Shown piece by piece: positions 34,836-48,600 of a DNA stretch of 64,000 bases. Position 1 is the first letter of the stretch. Each line of letters opens with the position of its first letter. The stretch is from Diplonema papillatum (Eukaryota > Euglenozoa > Diplonemea > Diplonemida > Diplonemidae). Below the pieces are notes generated by a model. It saw nothing but the letters and a program-made list of their open reading frames with translations, was not told the DNA's origin and searched no databases. The translations under genes and the position numbers were made by a program. The stretch is taken from positions 310,001 through 374,000 of the forward strand of contig JAPJBO010000056.1 of NCBI GenBank assembly GCA_030068145.1, given 5' to 3'.

Positions 34836-36622
34836 GTGAAACACCTTCTTTTCCTTTCATCGATACAAAATTTTTTGAAGGTCGCGAAGGCTTAGTGGCA
34901 ACAGCTTTTCTACCTATCGTGCCTGCTGAAGAAGAAAAATGGTTTTGCTGCTGGCGGGTAGATGAGACACCTCTTTGCTTCTCAGTCGTAAGGAGGCGGG
35001 CAATATTCCAAACGCATTTTGTGCAACAACGTAGATGCGCGCGGGAAAGGACGCAAAGCGACCACGCGAAGACGACGGTGTGAATGAGTGCGAGCGCCGG
35101 TGATACGACCCTCCCTTTTTCTGGTGGACTCGCCTAGTTCGTTGACGTGGTTAACAGGCACGCTCTATCCCTGTGGGGCGCAAAGCGCCTCAACTCTTGC
35201 CGGTATTACTTCACCTGAACCTCATACTTTTTAGAGTGCAAGTTCGCTTAGGGATCCGGGGTTGTAAAGTCTCCGGGTGACCATTGTCGCAAAGGTTCCT
35301 TTAAGGCGTAGTATGTTAGTATCTGCTGGAGTGGCAGTACGTGTACTTGTGCATGTATCTTTGTTGCCTGTTGCCGACTATTCGACTTATTTAGCGCGCG
35401 CTCTTATTTCCGATGATTGCTATCGGTTTCTTCTATTAAGTAGTTGTGTGCTCAAGGGACTTATTTAGCTTTTTGTGAGTCTCCCCATGGAGTTTGTGTT
35501 CGCAGGGAAACTCGTTGTTTCGTGTTCTTAACTTGATGTCGAGCTGCACCTCCTACCCATCTGCTTGCTTTCTCGATGATAGGCCAGACAGAACAGTGCA
35601 AGAGCAAGGCCGTGGGATGGCAACATCTCTTCGGCACCCCCTGTCTGCCTGCATCGCACTCTTTGGACTGCCCAGGACTCCGAAGGCCTAGATCCAATAA
35701 AGAGCTGGAGTGGAGTGGAGGGTTGGGATGGCCATGCATTGGCAGTGCTATGACGTCCGTAACCAATGAGGGAAAATTGATTTGTGTTTACTTTTCACGC
35801 TTGCCGTGCGAGGGAGAGGGGGGAGAGAGGGAGTCCGCGCGCCCGCTCCGCCGGTTTATCGAGAATTATGCTTCCATTCGGTTCTTTGCATCTCCATTTA
35901 GCGTTCTGCACCTGATGAGTGAACTCCCCACGGAACATTGGTTCTCGGAATCGTTTTTCGTTTTGTGCGGTTTTCCCCTCCCCGTGGCACGTTCTTCTTC
36001 TTTCTGTTTTATTCGTTCACTTTCTTTTTGTTCACATTCACTCGCTGAATACGAATCTTCATTGTTCTTCGGGTTTGCTGCCCCAACCTGCAGGGATCTA
36101 TACACGGTCCTGCCTTTGAGGCTGGCGGGGGGGGAAAAATGTTTCTTGGGTTTGGGGGGGGGGGGGGGGGGGGCCAACTTTTGCAGACTTTGTTGTGCTA
36201 AGCGGTCGGTTTTTTGAAGTCTCCTTTTGACTTGAGGCGGGGGGGGGGGGGGGGCTTTCCTTTAGGCGGTTCAGATCAGGGGGTTTGAGAGTTGAAAGTT
36301 CGCTTGAAACTCCCGGTATTCTGCTGGAAACCAATTTGGATTTAGAAGAAGAGAAAAAAGTGTTGCTTCGGTGCCGCGTGAAGCTCGCCAGGGAATTTGA
36401 AGGCTGATTTGCGCCAAAAGCGCGTGTGATTGGAGGGTCCTCAAACCCGACGAGTAGGGGGGAGGGGGTGCTCTCCCCCGCCTCTGGATAGAACGCCGCG
36501 ATTCCCTGGCAAGCTGAAACGGAGGGGGTGAAGGGGGGCCACGTCCGTCTCCGTTGCGACGGCCGCTGCTCTCTTTTTTCCTCCCGCGCGCACTGTGACC
36601 CGTCGGTTCGCTTCCAGCATGT
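34836..36622. other. Spacer with family E and long G runs
   Basis: Family E copies at 35228-35290 and 36285-36315. G runs of about 20 and 16 bases at 36155-36173 and 36239-36254. A 213-codon plus-strand frame (35576-36217) is pyrimidine-rich, and its antisense has AT-rich third positions, unlike the genes here; not called. Confidence 0.5.
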
Positions 36623-37216
36623 TCAAGCGGCGTAGAGCACGGCTTGCTGCGGAAGCTGTTCTGACGTGGGCACGGCGACGCCGTTGGTGGTGAGGGAGAG
36701 GCGAGGGATGGCAGCTTTGGTGAGGAGGTCGCTCACCTTGGAGGACGGGGGCGTGATGATCGGCTCGAAGATGCCGCTCCTGGTGCGGAGGAGCTTGATC
36801 GTCGTCGCGTTGCCGACGGACGCAGGGAAGAGGCAGAACGTCTGCAGATTCACCAAGGACCACAGCGGGGTGGTCGGCGTCGTCGACAGCACGTTACCGT
36901 CGGCGTCGAGGGCGACGGACACGTTCTCGTTGAGCGCGAACACCGGGAACAGCCGCGCCACGTGCTCCCTCACCCCGTCGGCCGGCATGTAGTTCGGCAG
37001 GTAAACCACCGCCTTCGTCTCCTTGAACAAAAACGCCTTCCCGTGCTTCCCCCGCACGACGCGCCACGCGCGCACGACTACCTTCTGCTCTTCAAAATCC
37101 GGGCATAGCTTGCTCAGCTCCTTGCACACCGCGCGCAAATCCTTCTTCGTCTCCGGTTCTGCGTATCTCGTGATGACCTCCCAGAGTTCGATAGGAAGGG
37201 AGCTGGCTCGGCTCAT
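36623..37216 (-). CDS. F-box-like protein (197 aa)
   Basis: ATG at 37216, TGA end at 36623. Residues 7-40 resemble an F-box: SLPIELWEVITRYAEPETKK then DLRAVCKELSKLC, with the usual Leu-Pro start, the VCK and the spacing of helices. F-box proteins recruit substrates to SCF ubiquitin ligases through Skp1 (family knowledge). The remainder is a beta-rich domain (VVVRAWRVVRGKHGKAFLF, VSVALDADGNVL) that I do not recognise, with no LRR, WD or Kelch repeats. Codon third positions are strongly GC-rich. A (CA)n microsatellite begins about 175 bp upstream on the sense strand. A longer frame to 37255 adds only a His/Pro-rich start without support. Confidence 0.65.
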   Translation of the reverse strand: MSRASSLPIELWEVITRYAEPETKKDLRAVCKELSKLCPDFEEQKVVVRAWRVVRGKHGKAFLFKETKAVVYLPNYMPADGVREHVARLFPVFALNENVSVALDADGNVLSTTPTTPLWSLVNLQTFCLFPASVGNATTIKLLRTRSGIFEPIITPPSSKVSDLLTKAAIPRLSLTTNGVAVPTSEQLPQQAVLYAA

Positions 37217-37385
37217 TAATGGGGTGGGTGGGTGGGTGTGAGGGTGCACGGACACGAAGTGAGTGTCTTTCGTTCTTGTCGTTCGACTTGCTTCTTTTTC
37301 TTGCTTTTGTTGGAGGGTCTTCTTCTTTTTTTTTTTTTTTTCGAGTTTTGCTTGCTGCTTTTTCTAACTTTGGACGGTGAGTTGT

Positions 37386-37980
<595 letters not shown>

Positions 37981-38698
37981 GTTAACTTCTCATTGCGAGG
38001 CTCATCGACAATTTAACCTATGTTTTATGACGTACTCCCATTCTCCCAAACAGGTTCCTGCCAAATGGTTTTACCTCCTTTAACTGCTTTGGCAGAGCAT
38101 TGGGACGCGAGCCGTCAGGCGAGGCGGCCACGTACGCGGCGTTCTGCGCACTGCTACGTTTGGCAAACTGCTTGGTGACCCGTAACATGCAGTTTGGCAG
38201 GCGGCTGGTTCGCCGCAGGTAGCATTTCGAGCGCAGCCGTCTTCGGGAACCAAAGGTTCGTTCCCGAATGACACCTCTTGGTGTCGATTGCGAAGCCCAC
38301 GAAGGCTTTGGTCGAATTTAGCTTAGCTGACATAAAACTCCAGTTAACTTCTCATTGTGAGGCTCATCGACAATTTAACCTATGTTTTATGACGTACTCC
38401 CAATCTCCCAAACAGGTTCCTGCCAAATGGTTTTACTTCCTTTAACTGGTTTGGCAGAGCATTGGAACGCGAGCCGTCAGGCGAGGCTACGTTTGGCAAA
38501 CTGCTTGGTGACCCGTAACATGCAGTTTGGCAGGCGGCTGGTTCGCCGCAGGTAGCATTTCGAGCGCAGCGTTACCTCAGATGTTTTCGGGAACCTTCTC
38601 TTCGGGGTTCGTTCCGTACGAGAATTACACCTGTTTGTGTCGATTGCGAAGCCCACGAAGGCTTTGGTCGGATTTAACTGACATAAAACTCCAGTTAA
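37981..38698. repeat. 362-bp tandem duplication
   Basis: Copy 1 (37981-38342) and copy 2 (38343-38698) both start 'gttaacttctcattg' and both contain 'ggttcctgccaaatggtttt', 'cgagccgtcaggcgaggc' and 'acataaaactccagtta'. Copy 2 has lost about 29 bp (cggccacgtacgcggcgttc region) and gained a short insert near 38580. Each copy can fold through tgccaaa/tttggca. Confidence 0.9.
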
Positions 38699-39064
38699 AA
38701 CGCGCTGCACGGACGCAGTGTGGGCATTGGTGCTTGAAAACACTGGAAGGTTCACGTACTCCCCTGTGCTGGGCTTGCACGAGACTCACTTATTCCTGGT
38801 GTAGAAGACTCGGTGTGTGCTCTCCTGTACCGGGCGAAACGATACCTTGGTCCTTGCCCCAAACCCAGACCCTCTGAAAACCTTCCCATTTCGACTCCGT
38901 CTGGATTACCAGTACACGCACGGGGCATCTTCATCCGGCAGACAGTACGCACAAAAAACTCGAGAGATGGGGAAGCACTGTTAGACGACCGACGAGAAGA
39001 GAACGTGGCCGGGCCCGTACGGAAGCTGGAAAGCTCCGCGGAGAGCAAGGCGGCACGCTAAAGC

Positions 39065-39195
39065 AAGAGACTTGGTGTACTGGTGGTATTGTACTTTGAC
39101 AGAGTGAGCCGATGCCTCCCATCTCACCTTGAAACTTGGTGTACTGGTCGTAGTGTACTTTGACAGAGTGGGCCGATGCCTCTCATCTCACCTTG
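39065..39195. repeat. Short tandem duplication (~67 bp)
   Basis: 'cttggtgtactggt', 'gtgtactttgacagagtg' and 'gccgatgcct' occur twice in a row, from 39070 and from 39136. Confidence 0.85.
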
Positions 39196-39384
39196 AAGAC
39201 ACGGCTTGGGCACGCATGCTCTTGACAGACACCAGAGTCCAACATTGTGCGTATAAACAGACAGAAGAGCAGCCATGCCGCTCCTTCCGAACCCTCCGAA
39301 CTGAACAGAGCAACCTCCTTGATTGCCCGCTGCCGAGCCTGTTGCGTTGCAACGATGGTTTGTAGAGAGACCTGTTGCTAGCGA

Positions 39385-39480
39385 AAATGATTCGTGCTCG
39401 AACACTCTCGCGACCCTGCCCGCTGATAATGGCGGGCTTCGAAGCGCGAGGGTGCGCAGCGAGCCGCATAACAGGAGCCG
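39385..39480 (-). pseudogene. Decayed fragment of the giant gene's 3' region
   Basis: Parallel to 39990-40110 of the giant gene. Shared DNA words are 'cgaacactct', 'accctgcccgctgataa' and 'cgggcttcgaagcgc'. The peptide RLAAHPRASKPAIISGQG corresponds to RIAAHPGASKPVVISGQG in the gene. It lies just downstream of the gene and next to a family A repeat (39485-39595). Confidence 0.75.
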
Positions 39481-39484
39481 CGTT

Positions 39485-39595
39485 GTTGTTCGTGCGCACT
39501 ATCGGAACTCGCCTGCTTTGGCGACAAGTTCCATGAAGTACGCTGCCAAACACTGATTCTCATAGTCCCAACAATTCATTGTCGGGATAAGAAAA
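39485..39595 (+). repeat. Interspersed repeat family A, copy next to the giant gene
   Basis: 'cgtgcgcactatcggaactc', 'gcctgctttggcg', 'gtacgctgccaaacactga' and 'caacaattcattgtcgggat' correspond in order to the copies at 7809 and 8205. Confidence 0.75.
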
Positions 39596-39609
39596 CCCCC
39601 CCGAGTTGG

Positions 39610-42600
39610 TTAGCGGGTTTGTGGCTTCAGTGCGCCCGGAAGGAATCGACTCAGAATGAAGGCGCCGGCGGGCTGTAGAACCGCGACGTCCAGCACGAAG
39701 CATGTTAGACAGAGCAACCCCCATTGGAGGGCGCGCTCCTGGCTGAAAGCAGCGGAAAGAACCGCCGTCGCGACGATCAGCACCAGCGCCGTGGCCGCGG
39801 TGACTGCCCGCGCCAGGCTCCGGGCGTGGGCGGGCAGCGCGAAGAAGCCGGCACCTGGCGCCGCAGCTGTGTGCCGCGCGCAGTGCAGCACGGCGGGCTG
39901 CTGCTCCGGCGTGCGGCACGCGTCGTCGAGGGTCACAGAGGTCGACAGGGACGCGTCGACGGCGACGCTGCAGTCGGCGAACTGAATGCCCGAACACTCT
40001 ATTCGAGTCGAGTACGCAGCGGTGACCGCTGGTCCGACACCCTGCCCGCTGATAACAACGGGCTTCGAAGCGCCGGGATGCGCAGCAATCCGCAAGACGG
40101 GAGCCAAGTCATCCCGCGGCGACACAGGCGCGTTCACCGCGCACAGCGTCACAGGCGGATACTCGCCCGGGTGCAGCACCAGCACGTCGCGCCGGCGGAG
40201 GTGCGGCAGCGCCGCCGCGACCGAGCTGAACGGGTTGTCCTCGGACCCCGTCCCGGCCCACGACGACGGCAGGGGCGACAGCTGGTTGAGCGCGAAAAAA
40301 GCGGCCGGTCCGCCTGCCGGCGGCGCGGCGAACACCGCGCCCGCCGGCGGCGGCCGCGGAAGCTGCGGCGGGAGCCGCCGGCCGACGAACCGCGCGAGCC
40401 ACTCGTTCGAGCGCCCGCCGCCGCCGCCGCCGCCGTCGCCGGTGTGGAACGGGCCCTCCCCCGCGAGCATCGCGGACGCGGCGGCGGGTCTGTCGGCGGG
40501 CGCGAGCGCTTGCAGGGTGCAGAGGCGCGCGAACGGTAGGCTCGCGGCGCCCGGGCGGCCGAGCACGCCCGTTAGGTCGAAGGGGCGGCGGAGGACGCCG
40601 CCGGGCTCAGCAGCGTCGGCGATGGCATCGGGTGTCCACGTGCCTGCCCCGCCGCTGCTGCCGCCGCCGGCAGTGGACAACAGCGCGCAGAGCACGTGCG
40701 AGGCTTGGAGGTACTCCCCGTCGCAAACCAGCCTGTCGAACTCTGCGCGCTGGGGTTCCGGTGCGTCGAACCGGTACGGCTGCGGGCTGGAGGTGGCCGC
40801 GTTGTGGGGCCAGCTCCGCCTGGGCGTGGTGGAGCGCAGGAGGCAGATGGCGAGCACTTCGTCGGCGCTGGGGTTCGGGCTGGTTTTGTACGCGTGCGCG
40901 AACGTGTCCGGTGGCAGCGCGAGGGCAGCGGCGCAGTAGTCGCGGGCGAAGAGAACCCCGACGTGGCACGGCGCGGTGAGGATCGCGGAGACGAGCTCGT
41001 CCGCCGACGCCGGGACGCGCCTGCACGCGAGCACCGGGAACAGGTCGGCGTTGAGGGAGAGCAGCGACAGGGCGAACAGCGCGGCGCCGAGGCGCAGCCG
41101 CAAAAACCCGCACGCCGCCTCGGCCGCGCACCACAGGGGGTGCCCGGCCATCTCCCGGTCCCAGTGCCCGCCGGCGTCGCCGGGCGCCACGGTATCGGGG
41201 AACGCCGCAAACCCGGCGCAGCCCGCCCGCGCGAGGCGCCTGCAGGCGGGGGTCTGCTCGTTCCAGCACGCGACGAAGAGGTCGACGACTGTTTCGCGGA
41301 CGCTGTCCAGATCCGTGGCCAGGAAGTCTGGCGGCACGGGCGGCAGGGCGCCGTTTGCGGCGTCGGCGGGTTTGCCGGCCGGGGGGCGGAGCCCGAAGAA
41401 CCCGCGCGCGAAGAGCGATTCGGACGCGAGCACGGCGGCGGCGCAGCGGAGGCGGCCGCAGCGGGTTTCGTGGTACGCGGCGTGGCGGAGCTCGTCCTGC
41501 GCGAGGACGACGCCGTCGGCGTCGTGCGGGCCGCCTTGCGCCGACGTGGCGCGCTCCCACCGCTGGAAGGACCGCCGGCGCACCTGCGCGAAGCCGTCCT
41601 TCTCCCCTAGAAACGCCGACACACTCGAGCTCCGGCGCGGCTCGTCGAACCGGATGGACAGCCTCGCCGCACCCCCCTTCACCCCCACCTCGCTGGGCCT
41701 CTGCTTCAGGATCGACCGCTTTGGCGAAAGCTGGCCCCCCAGCGCGCCGCCGCCCCCGCCCGCTTCCCAGTTGTTGCGGGCGGCGAGCGGTGCGATCCTG
41801 AACGGCGAGAACGACTCTTTCCGGGCGGTCATTCCCCGTTGCTCGCCCGGCTCGTTGCCGACGACCAGTGACGCACCGCGGTGCAGCCCCGCAGCTTTGC
41901 CCGAGGGAGACTGCTGGGCAGAGTCCCCGGGTTCGTTGCCAACGACTAGAGACGCGCCGCGGTGCAGCCCCGCAGCCTTGCCTGAGGGAGACTGCTGGGC
42001 AGAGTCCCCGGGTTCGTTGTCAACGACTAGAGACGCGCCGCGGTGCAGCCCCGCAGCCTTGCCTGAGGGAGACTGCTGGGCAGAGTCCCCGGGTTCGTTG
42101 CCAACGACTAGAGACGCGCCGCGGTGTAGCCCCGCAGCCTTGCCCGAGGGAGACTGCTGGGCAGAGTCCCCGGGGGCATCGCCCGGGTCGCCTTCGTCGA
42201 CTACAATCGAGACGGCGTGCCCACGCCTCGCAACAGCCTCGACGCCGCGCGCCTGGTCTCCCCCGGCTGCGAGGGGCGACGAGGCAGGATTAAGACCGGG
42301 AACGGGCACCGCCAGAGAGATGCCGGCCCCGCCGCTTCGTTCGGCGGCGTCTTGCGCGTCGGCCTCCGCCATTTCGACCTCCGTGTACGGGTTGCCCCGC
42401 CCCGCGGGGATGCGGGCGTAGAGGAAGACCAGCCCTTTCCCGACGGCGAGCACGCAGGCCGTGCTCGCCAGGCTCGAACCCGCGGCAACGGCGGCGTTCG
42501 GCTCTCCGACGCGGGCGGCCACCGCGCAGACGCACGGGACGACGTTGACGCAGCACGCGGCAACGAACACCCGCTCCGCGAACGCGGCGTTCGCCCGCCG

Positions 42601-45600
42601 CAGCGACGACGGCGGGAAGACCAGCGGGCCGGCCCGCCGAAGCCGCTCGCTGAGCAGCTGCGTCCAGAGGCACGCGTCGACCAACCGCGCGCCCCGCACG
42701 TACCGCAGGGGGCCCGGCTCGAACACCACCCGCGGCTGCCCTACGGCTTCGCTGGCGAGGGCCGCGGCGTCCGGCCCCGCGAACGCAGGGCTCCCCCCCG
42801 GCGCCGCCTCCGGAGGGGGGTCGGCGCCGCGGCCGGCGGCGTTGGCGTAGTGGAAAGCCGGCAGCGCGGAGCAGACGAGGACGAACACCAGGTACCCGAC
42901 GATTCCCGCTGCGGATCGGTCGTCGGCGTCGAGCGCCGCGGCGACGGGCGGCGGTGTCGCCTGGACTGGCGGCGGCGCGTTTGTGACCAGCGTCTCGTCG
43001 ACCAGGACGAAGTGCACCGGGAAATACGACATCGACGAGCACGTGCACAGGCCGGCCCCTGGGATCGACGAGTTCATGAGCAGCAGGCAGCCGGTGCGCG
43101 AGAACCCGCCGGAGCGCGGGTCGAAGTACGCGCAGGCCACGCCGTCGACGACGCGGCCGTCCGAGTTCAGAGCGATTGCCGGCAGGACCATGTGCACGGC
43201 CACGGTGAGCGGCGCCCCGTTGGCCGCGAGCGCGGCCAACTCGAACGCGGCCTCCGCCGACGCGTTCTGCAGCGCAACGGTGACCCCGCGGGCGTTGTCG
43301 ACCAAGGCTGGGTCGGCGGCTTGCCGGAAGAGGCTTCCCGGCCACTGGAACACGCAGAGGATCAGCGCGTCGTCGGAGGCGGTGACGGGCGGCGCGTTCC
43401 AGTGCACGACTGCGTCGAACAGGTCGTCTGGTTGGCTCCCGGGGGTTCGACCCGCAAGCAACACGGAAGCGAGGTCCCGTTTGCACTTGCAGAGGCTGCC
43501 GTACACGCCTGGCCGGGAAGGGATGTCAAGCGACGAAGCGGTGTCGAAATCCCCGTCGACGCTGGCCAGCCGCGCGACCCGCGGCAGGTGGGCCAAGAAG
43601 ATCTGCGTCAAGGTTTCCCGCACGTCGGCGTCCATCGGCCGCGCGCCGCGCCCCGATGGATCGTCCGCTACGCTCGCGTTCGAGTCCAGCGAAACCAGCG
43701 ACGAGGCGACCCACTGCGTGACGGCCAGCGCCTGCGACACGGAGTGCTGCCGGCCGGCATCCTGCGTCCCCGACGTGATCTGCAGCGACAAGTCGAGCAC
43801 CCGCGCGAGCGTCGCCGCCGGGACGGGCGCGTCCGACTCGGCCGGATCCCCGAACAGCCGCAAAATGCCGGCCATGGCTGCGGCGGCGTCCGCGCACGCG
43901 GCGCTGGTCCGGTCCAGGCCCGAGAACGGGAAGAGTGTCAGCAAGCTGTCGAGGAGCCCGGAGCTGATCGTTCCGCCGGGCAACGCCACCGCACCGACCC
44001 CCGGAAAGAGTCCGCGCGCGAGCTCTGGGAGAGCTGCCGGGTCGGTTTTCGAAACGTGGCTCAGGACGTACACCAAGTCTCGGACGCCCGCCATGCTCAA
44101 TGCATGGCTCCGCCGGTCGAACACGATCCTCTCTCGCAAGTCGTAAGCAATCTCGCTCGTATTCAACGCGGACGGCTGCGCAGCCACTGTGACCGACGTG
44201 TTCGCGGATGCCAGCGCCCCGAAGGCATCGCGCGCGGTCACGATGATGAAGACCTCCGTCTCCTCGGGCAGCCACGGGATTGCCACAACCGCGACGCTGT
44301 CGGCCTGCCAAGGGCGGGCCGCGTAGAACACCGAGCCCCCGTCCCCGTCGTCGTCGGGGTCCTCGAAGCTGACGTCGAAGTTGTACTCGAGGCTTCCCGG
44401 CTCGCCGTCGAACCAGCCCCGCCACTGCGACGCGAACACTTTCACCGCTTCGAAGCACTCCACCGTCTCCCGCCCGCCTTCCACTTCAACAGAGCCAGGC
44501 TCGACGATGGACGTCGACGCGTCCACGAAAACGGTGAGATGCTGCTCGCTCGTGATGGTCGTGCGGTCGTCGCCCGGAGCCATCGCGACCCAACGGGCGG
44601 AGACCCGCAGAGCGAAGAGGTACCGCTTCCCTGGGGACAGGACCACCGACGGCGGGGCGCCGTTCGCCCCGGGATCGACGCTCTCGGGCTCGACGCCGTT
44701 GAGGACCGACCAGCCGTCGAGCGTGACGAGCGGCGCGCCCGTCGCATTCGCGGGCTCGCCGAAAAAAAGCGCGGCGCCGAGGGGCAGCCGCCGGTGGAAC
44801 GGGTACGGGTGCGGGAGGTTCCTCGGCGAAGCGACGGCGAGGAAAGCCTGCGCTGACGATGGTTCGGTGGTATTTCCACGCGCGACAGCGATCCAGAAGT
44901 CCCGGGTCGCGGTGCGCTCGAAGGGGACGATGTCGTTGACCCACGTCACCCTGCACGCGACGACCACCCGGTACATCCCCGGCGTGTGCAGCGCGAGCGG
45001 GATGTCCGGCAGCCCGAGCGGCGTCTCCTCGAAGACAGCGCAGCGGGCGCCCGGGGACACTGGGGGCGCCGCCGCGGCGCCGCCGTGGGGGCCGGAGCAG
45101 CCCCACAGCAGCTCAACGCTCGACGCGGGGACCCGCGCAGACGCCGTCGAGAACGCAAGCTCGCCGTCGACGCACGACGCGCGCAGCCGGCTACCGCCGG
45201 AGGCTCCGGCGCCGGCGGTGTACTGCCTGCCGGCCCCCTCGACGGAGAGCGCCACGCGGCCGGGCTCCACCGCAACCGTCCGAGCCAGCGTTTCGGTGGC
45301 TCGGGCGGTGAGTCGCGATGCGACGACGACTGTCACACGGTACGGGGAGAAGAGCGGGGAGAAGAACCCGGCGGGGGCGAGTAAAGTGCCCATCGGCCGG
45401 TACGTCGACGCCGCCAGCGGCGTGAGGTCCACGGTGCGTTGCAGGGCATCGACCACCACCCAAGTGTACGAATACGCCTGCGACAGCACTCGGTCTGTCG
45501 ACCTGGACCCGGAGAACAGACACCCCGGGAACCCGAGCGACACGGAGAGCCGGACCCCCTGCGCGGTCTCCCGCCGAGTGTCGCCCGCTGCGTCGAGGAA

Positions 45601-48600
45601 GGCGGAGGGGAAGACGCCCGCCGCTGAGTCGTCGCCGGCGGACCGCCTGAAAAACGTGGCGGTCGCCCCGGCCGCGGCGCCCGCCGCGTCGGTGACGGCG
45701 GCCGCGACCGCGTACGACCCGGACGCGGGCAGCACGTCGCCCGGCAGCTCGACGGCCGAGTTTCCGGCTTGGCTGCGCAGGAACAGGACCAGGTCCCGCG
45801 GCGGTGCCAGCACGCCGGCCCCGGATACCGGCGTCCACTCGATCTGGACGGGGGCCTCGCCCGTGAGCCCCGTGATCCGAAGATGCACGGACTCGCAGGA
45901 CGCGTAGCTCTGCGAGTTGCTCACGCCGATCTGCAGCGGCGTGAGCGGCGCCGGCGCAGTGACGGCGACTGGCGCCGCGTCGACGGAGCAGAGCGCGCCG
46001 AACGAACCTTGCCGCAGGGAGAAGGTGTGGCCGGCCCGGTATTTGGCCGCTCTGTTCCGAAGCACCACGCTGCGGGGGCCTTCGAACCAGCACTCCCCCG
46101 CCAGGGACGAAAACAGGTAGTTGCAGTTGCGCACGTTTGCAACCGCGTCTCCCGACGGAGGAACCGAGAGCGCGATGGTCAGGAGCGACCAGTCGCCAGA
46201 GAGCACTGCAGACAGCACCGCGGGTTTGTTCTCCGACGAGCACTGAGGCGCCTCGGCCACAGGCGCGCTCTGACTGCACAACTCCCCCGTGTATCCTGGA
46301 GCGCACTCGGCGCAGTACGGTCCGATGAACGGCAACGCGCAGGCGCAATCGCCGAAGCTGGTACAGGTCCCTCTCCCGTGACACGTCGCAGTCGGTGTGC
46401 AAAGCAGTCCGCAGTCCGCGCCGAAATAAGACGGCGCACACGTCGAGCAAGACGGCAGAGCATACCCGCTCTTGCACTGTTCGCAACTGTCTCCTCTGTA
46501 GTAAGCATCGCACATGCACTTGCCAAACGAGGAGCACGACCCGTGGCCACTACAAGACACCGCGGCATCGCAATACTGCCGGCACGATCCTCCGTAATAC
46601 GTCGCTGAGCACGCGGAACAGTCCGCGCCGTCCCAAAAACCTTGGGAGACGTCTTGCGTGCAAACACAGGTGCCGTTTGCGTTGCACTGCCCGTGCCCGC
46701 TGCAGTCGAAGGCCTCGTCGCACGGTTTGTTCGTGAAGACCGAGACGTGGTCTTTCAGCTCGGTCCCGTCCGTCAGGGTCACGACCACCTGGATCCGGCC
46801 CCACCCGAACAGTCCTTCCGGCGCGCCGAACAAGCCGCTGAAGTCGCACGTCGCGTCGAGTGCTTCGCCCACCGCAACCTCGGTGACCCCGACGAGGATG
46901 GGAACAGTGCTTGGCGGCAACGGCTCCCACACGCTTTCGACCACCAGCGACAGCCGGCAGACCGCCCCCCGGTTCCCGACGCCCGCCCCGGTGGCCGCGG
47001 AGGAAAGCTGCACCGCGAAGAGGAGCCCCGGATCGACCTCGCCGGTACCGGTCATGTAGACGACGTTTTGGGTCGGGAAGATCGCCAGCGCGCTGGGCTT
47101 TTCGACGATCACTGCCGGGGTCGCGCGGGTGGGCACCTCTCGGAAGCCGGCGAACGCGTACTCCGGCCCGGCGTGGTAGCACACTGTCAGGCTTCCCGCA
47201 GTGCGGAACACCTGGTCGACGATGAACTCCGCAGCCCGTCCCACTGGTTGGAGGTAGATATTCAACACTGGCTCCGGCGAAGGGGACACCGGGAAGATAT
47301 CAGGAAAGGCACAGCTGCCCGTGGTCGAGAAGGCGATCGTATCATTGATTTCTGGAGGGGGCTGAATGTTGTAGCCGGAGATGGTGAGAGCGAATGGTTG
47401 AGCTGCGAAAGGGGGATAAGGGTGTATCGTGTAGCTTGAGACGAACGAGACTGCAAGCGGAAACCCGAGGATGGTGGAGACCGCACGGTACGCGACGGTG
47501 TCACCCGGTTGCTGGTAACACACAGTGGCCTGAGACGAGCCGATGTTCGATGGCAGGACTGCCTGAAAGTATCGGTGTGTCGCATTTCCCGACCCACTCA
47601 CAGGCGAAACGTCCAACCAATTCGCCTCTGAAGACGAACGCTGGCACGGGATACTCCGTCCCGGATCAGCGTCATCCTTCACAAACTCCAACCGGACGTG
47701 GTCGTTCTCGGACACGACACCTGCACCAAGCGGCTTCAAAACAAGTAGTGTGAACCGCTCTTCTTCCCAAACCCTCTCATCCAAATAGTAGCCAAAGTCC
47801 GTCGGCAAACCTTCGTACCAATCCACGGTTAAGTCGCAGGCATCCCCAGGAACCGAACACGAGGCACACCACTCGCATGTGTAGTTGAAGGCGTGCCCTA
47901 GTTCGGTGCGGCTTGCCTCCGACAACTTCCGCGTAAACAACCCCGAGAGCTCAGCGCTCGACGACGGGCTCACAGGGGCGAACTGAAGAGATATCAGATC
48001 ACTCGACCAGCCTTTCGGCGCCGGTTGCACGGCAATGGACGTGTAAGAGAGGTGGACAGCATCAAGGAAAAGGACCAGGTGCGCAGGAAAGCTGGAAGAG
48101 GTGCTGGTGAAAAAGGACGCGGGCGCGCCGATAACGGTGAGCCACGGACTTGCACCCGATCCGGAAACGGCGTGAATGATCGGGAAGATGGGCAGGTAAG
48201 GAGAGAGACTGGGCTGTACAACTGCTCCGGTGGCCCGGTAGCAGAGGACGAAGTCACCTGCTTGGCTGGGAGTGAAGCTGAAATGTGCCGTAACCTGAGC
48301 TTGCGCATCCGTGGGCAGCAGATCGGACTGCAAAAACATCAGGTCTGCCCCCGGAGACGCGCACAAACTGACCAGAACCTGCCTCTGCACCTCGCTGGAC
48401 AAAGACGCGTAGAGCAATCTCGCAGGAATCGACACAATCATGGCGGCATCCCACCCGCTCCTCGTGTCCAGTCCAGTCCCTTCGATGGTCGTTCGCAGGG
48501 GGCTCCCCACCAACCAGGTCCCTGTCGCGTTTGCTTTGTAGCTGGTCGCCTGCGCTTCGTCGAAAAAAACGAGCAAATCCGACACGTTGACCCACGAGCC

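Noticed and set aside
34215..34844. Peptide repeats (MTRCESTPRA type) encoded across the 60-bp satellite
   Set aside because: Open frame is a by-product of a unit length lacking stops; the array is better explained as a satellite.
35576..36217. 213-codon plus-strand open frame
   Set aside because: Pyrimidine-rich, Ser/Phe-biased and running into a poly-G run; no ATG context or family. The antisense Lys/Glu-rich frame has AT-rich third positions unlike the genes here.
40976..42421. Long plus-strand frame of 481 codons opposite the giant gene (and others of 879 and 508 codons)
   Set aside because: Antisense shadows of a very GC-rich real coding sequence; Arg/Ala/Pro-rich with no domain.
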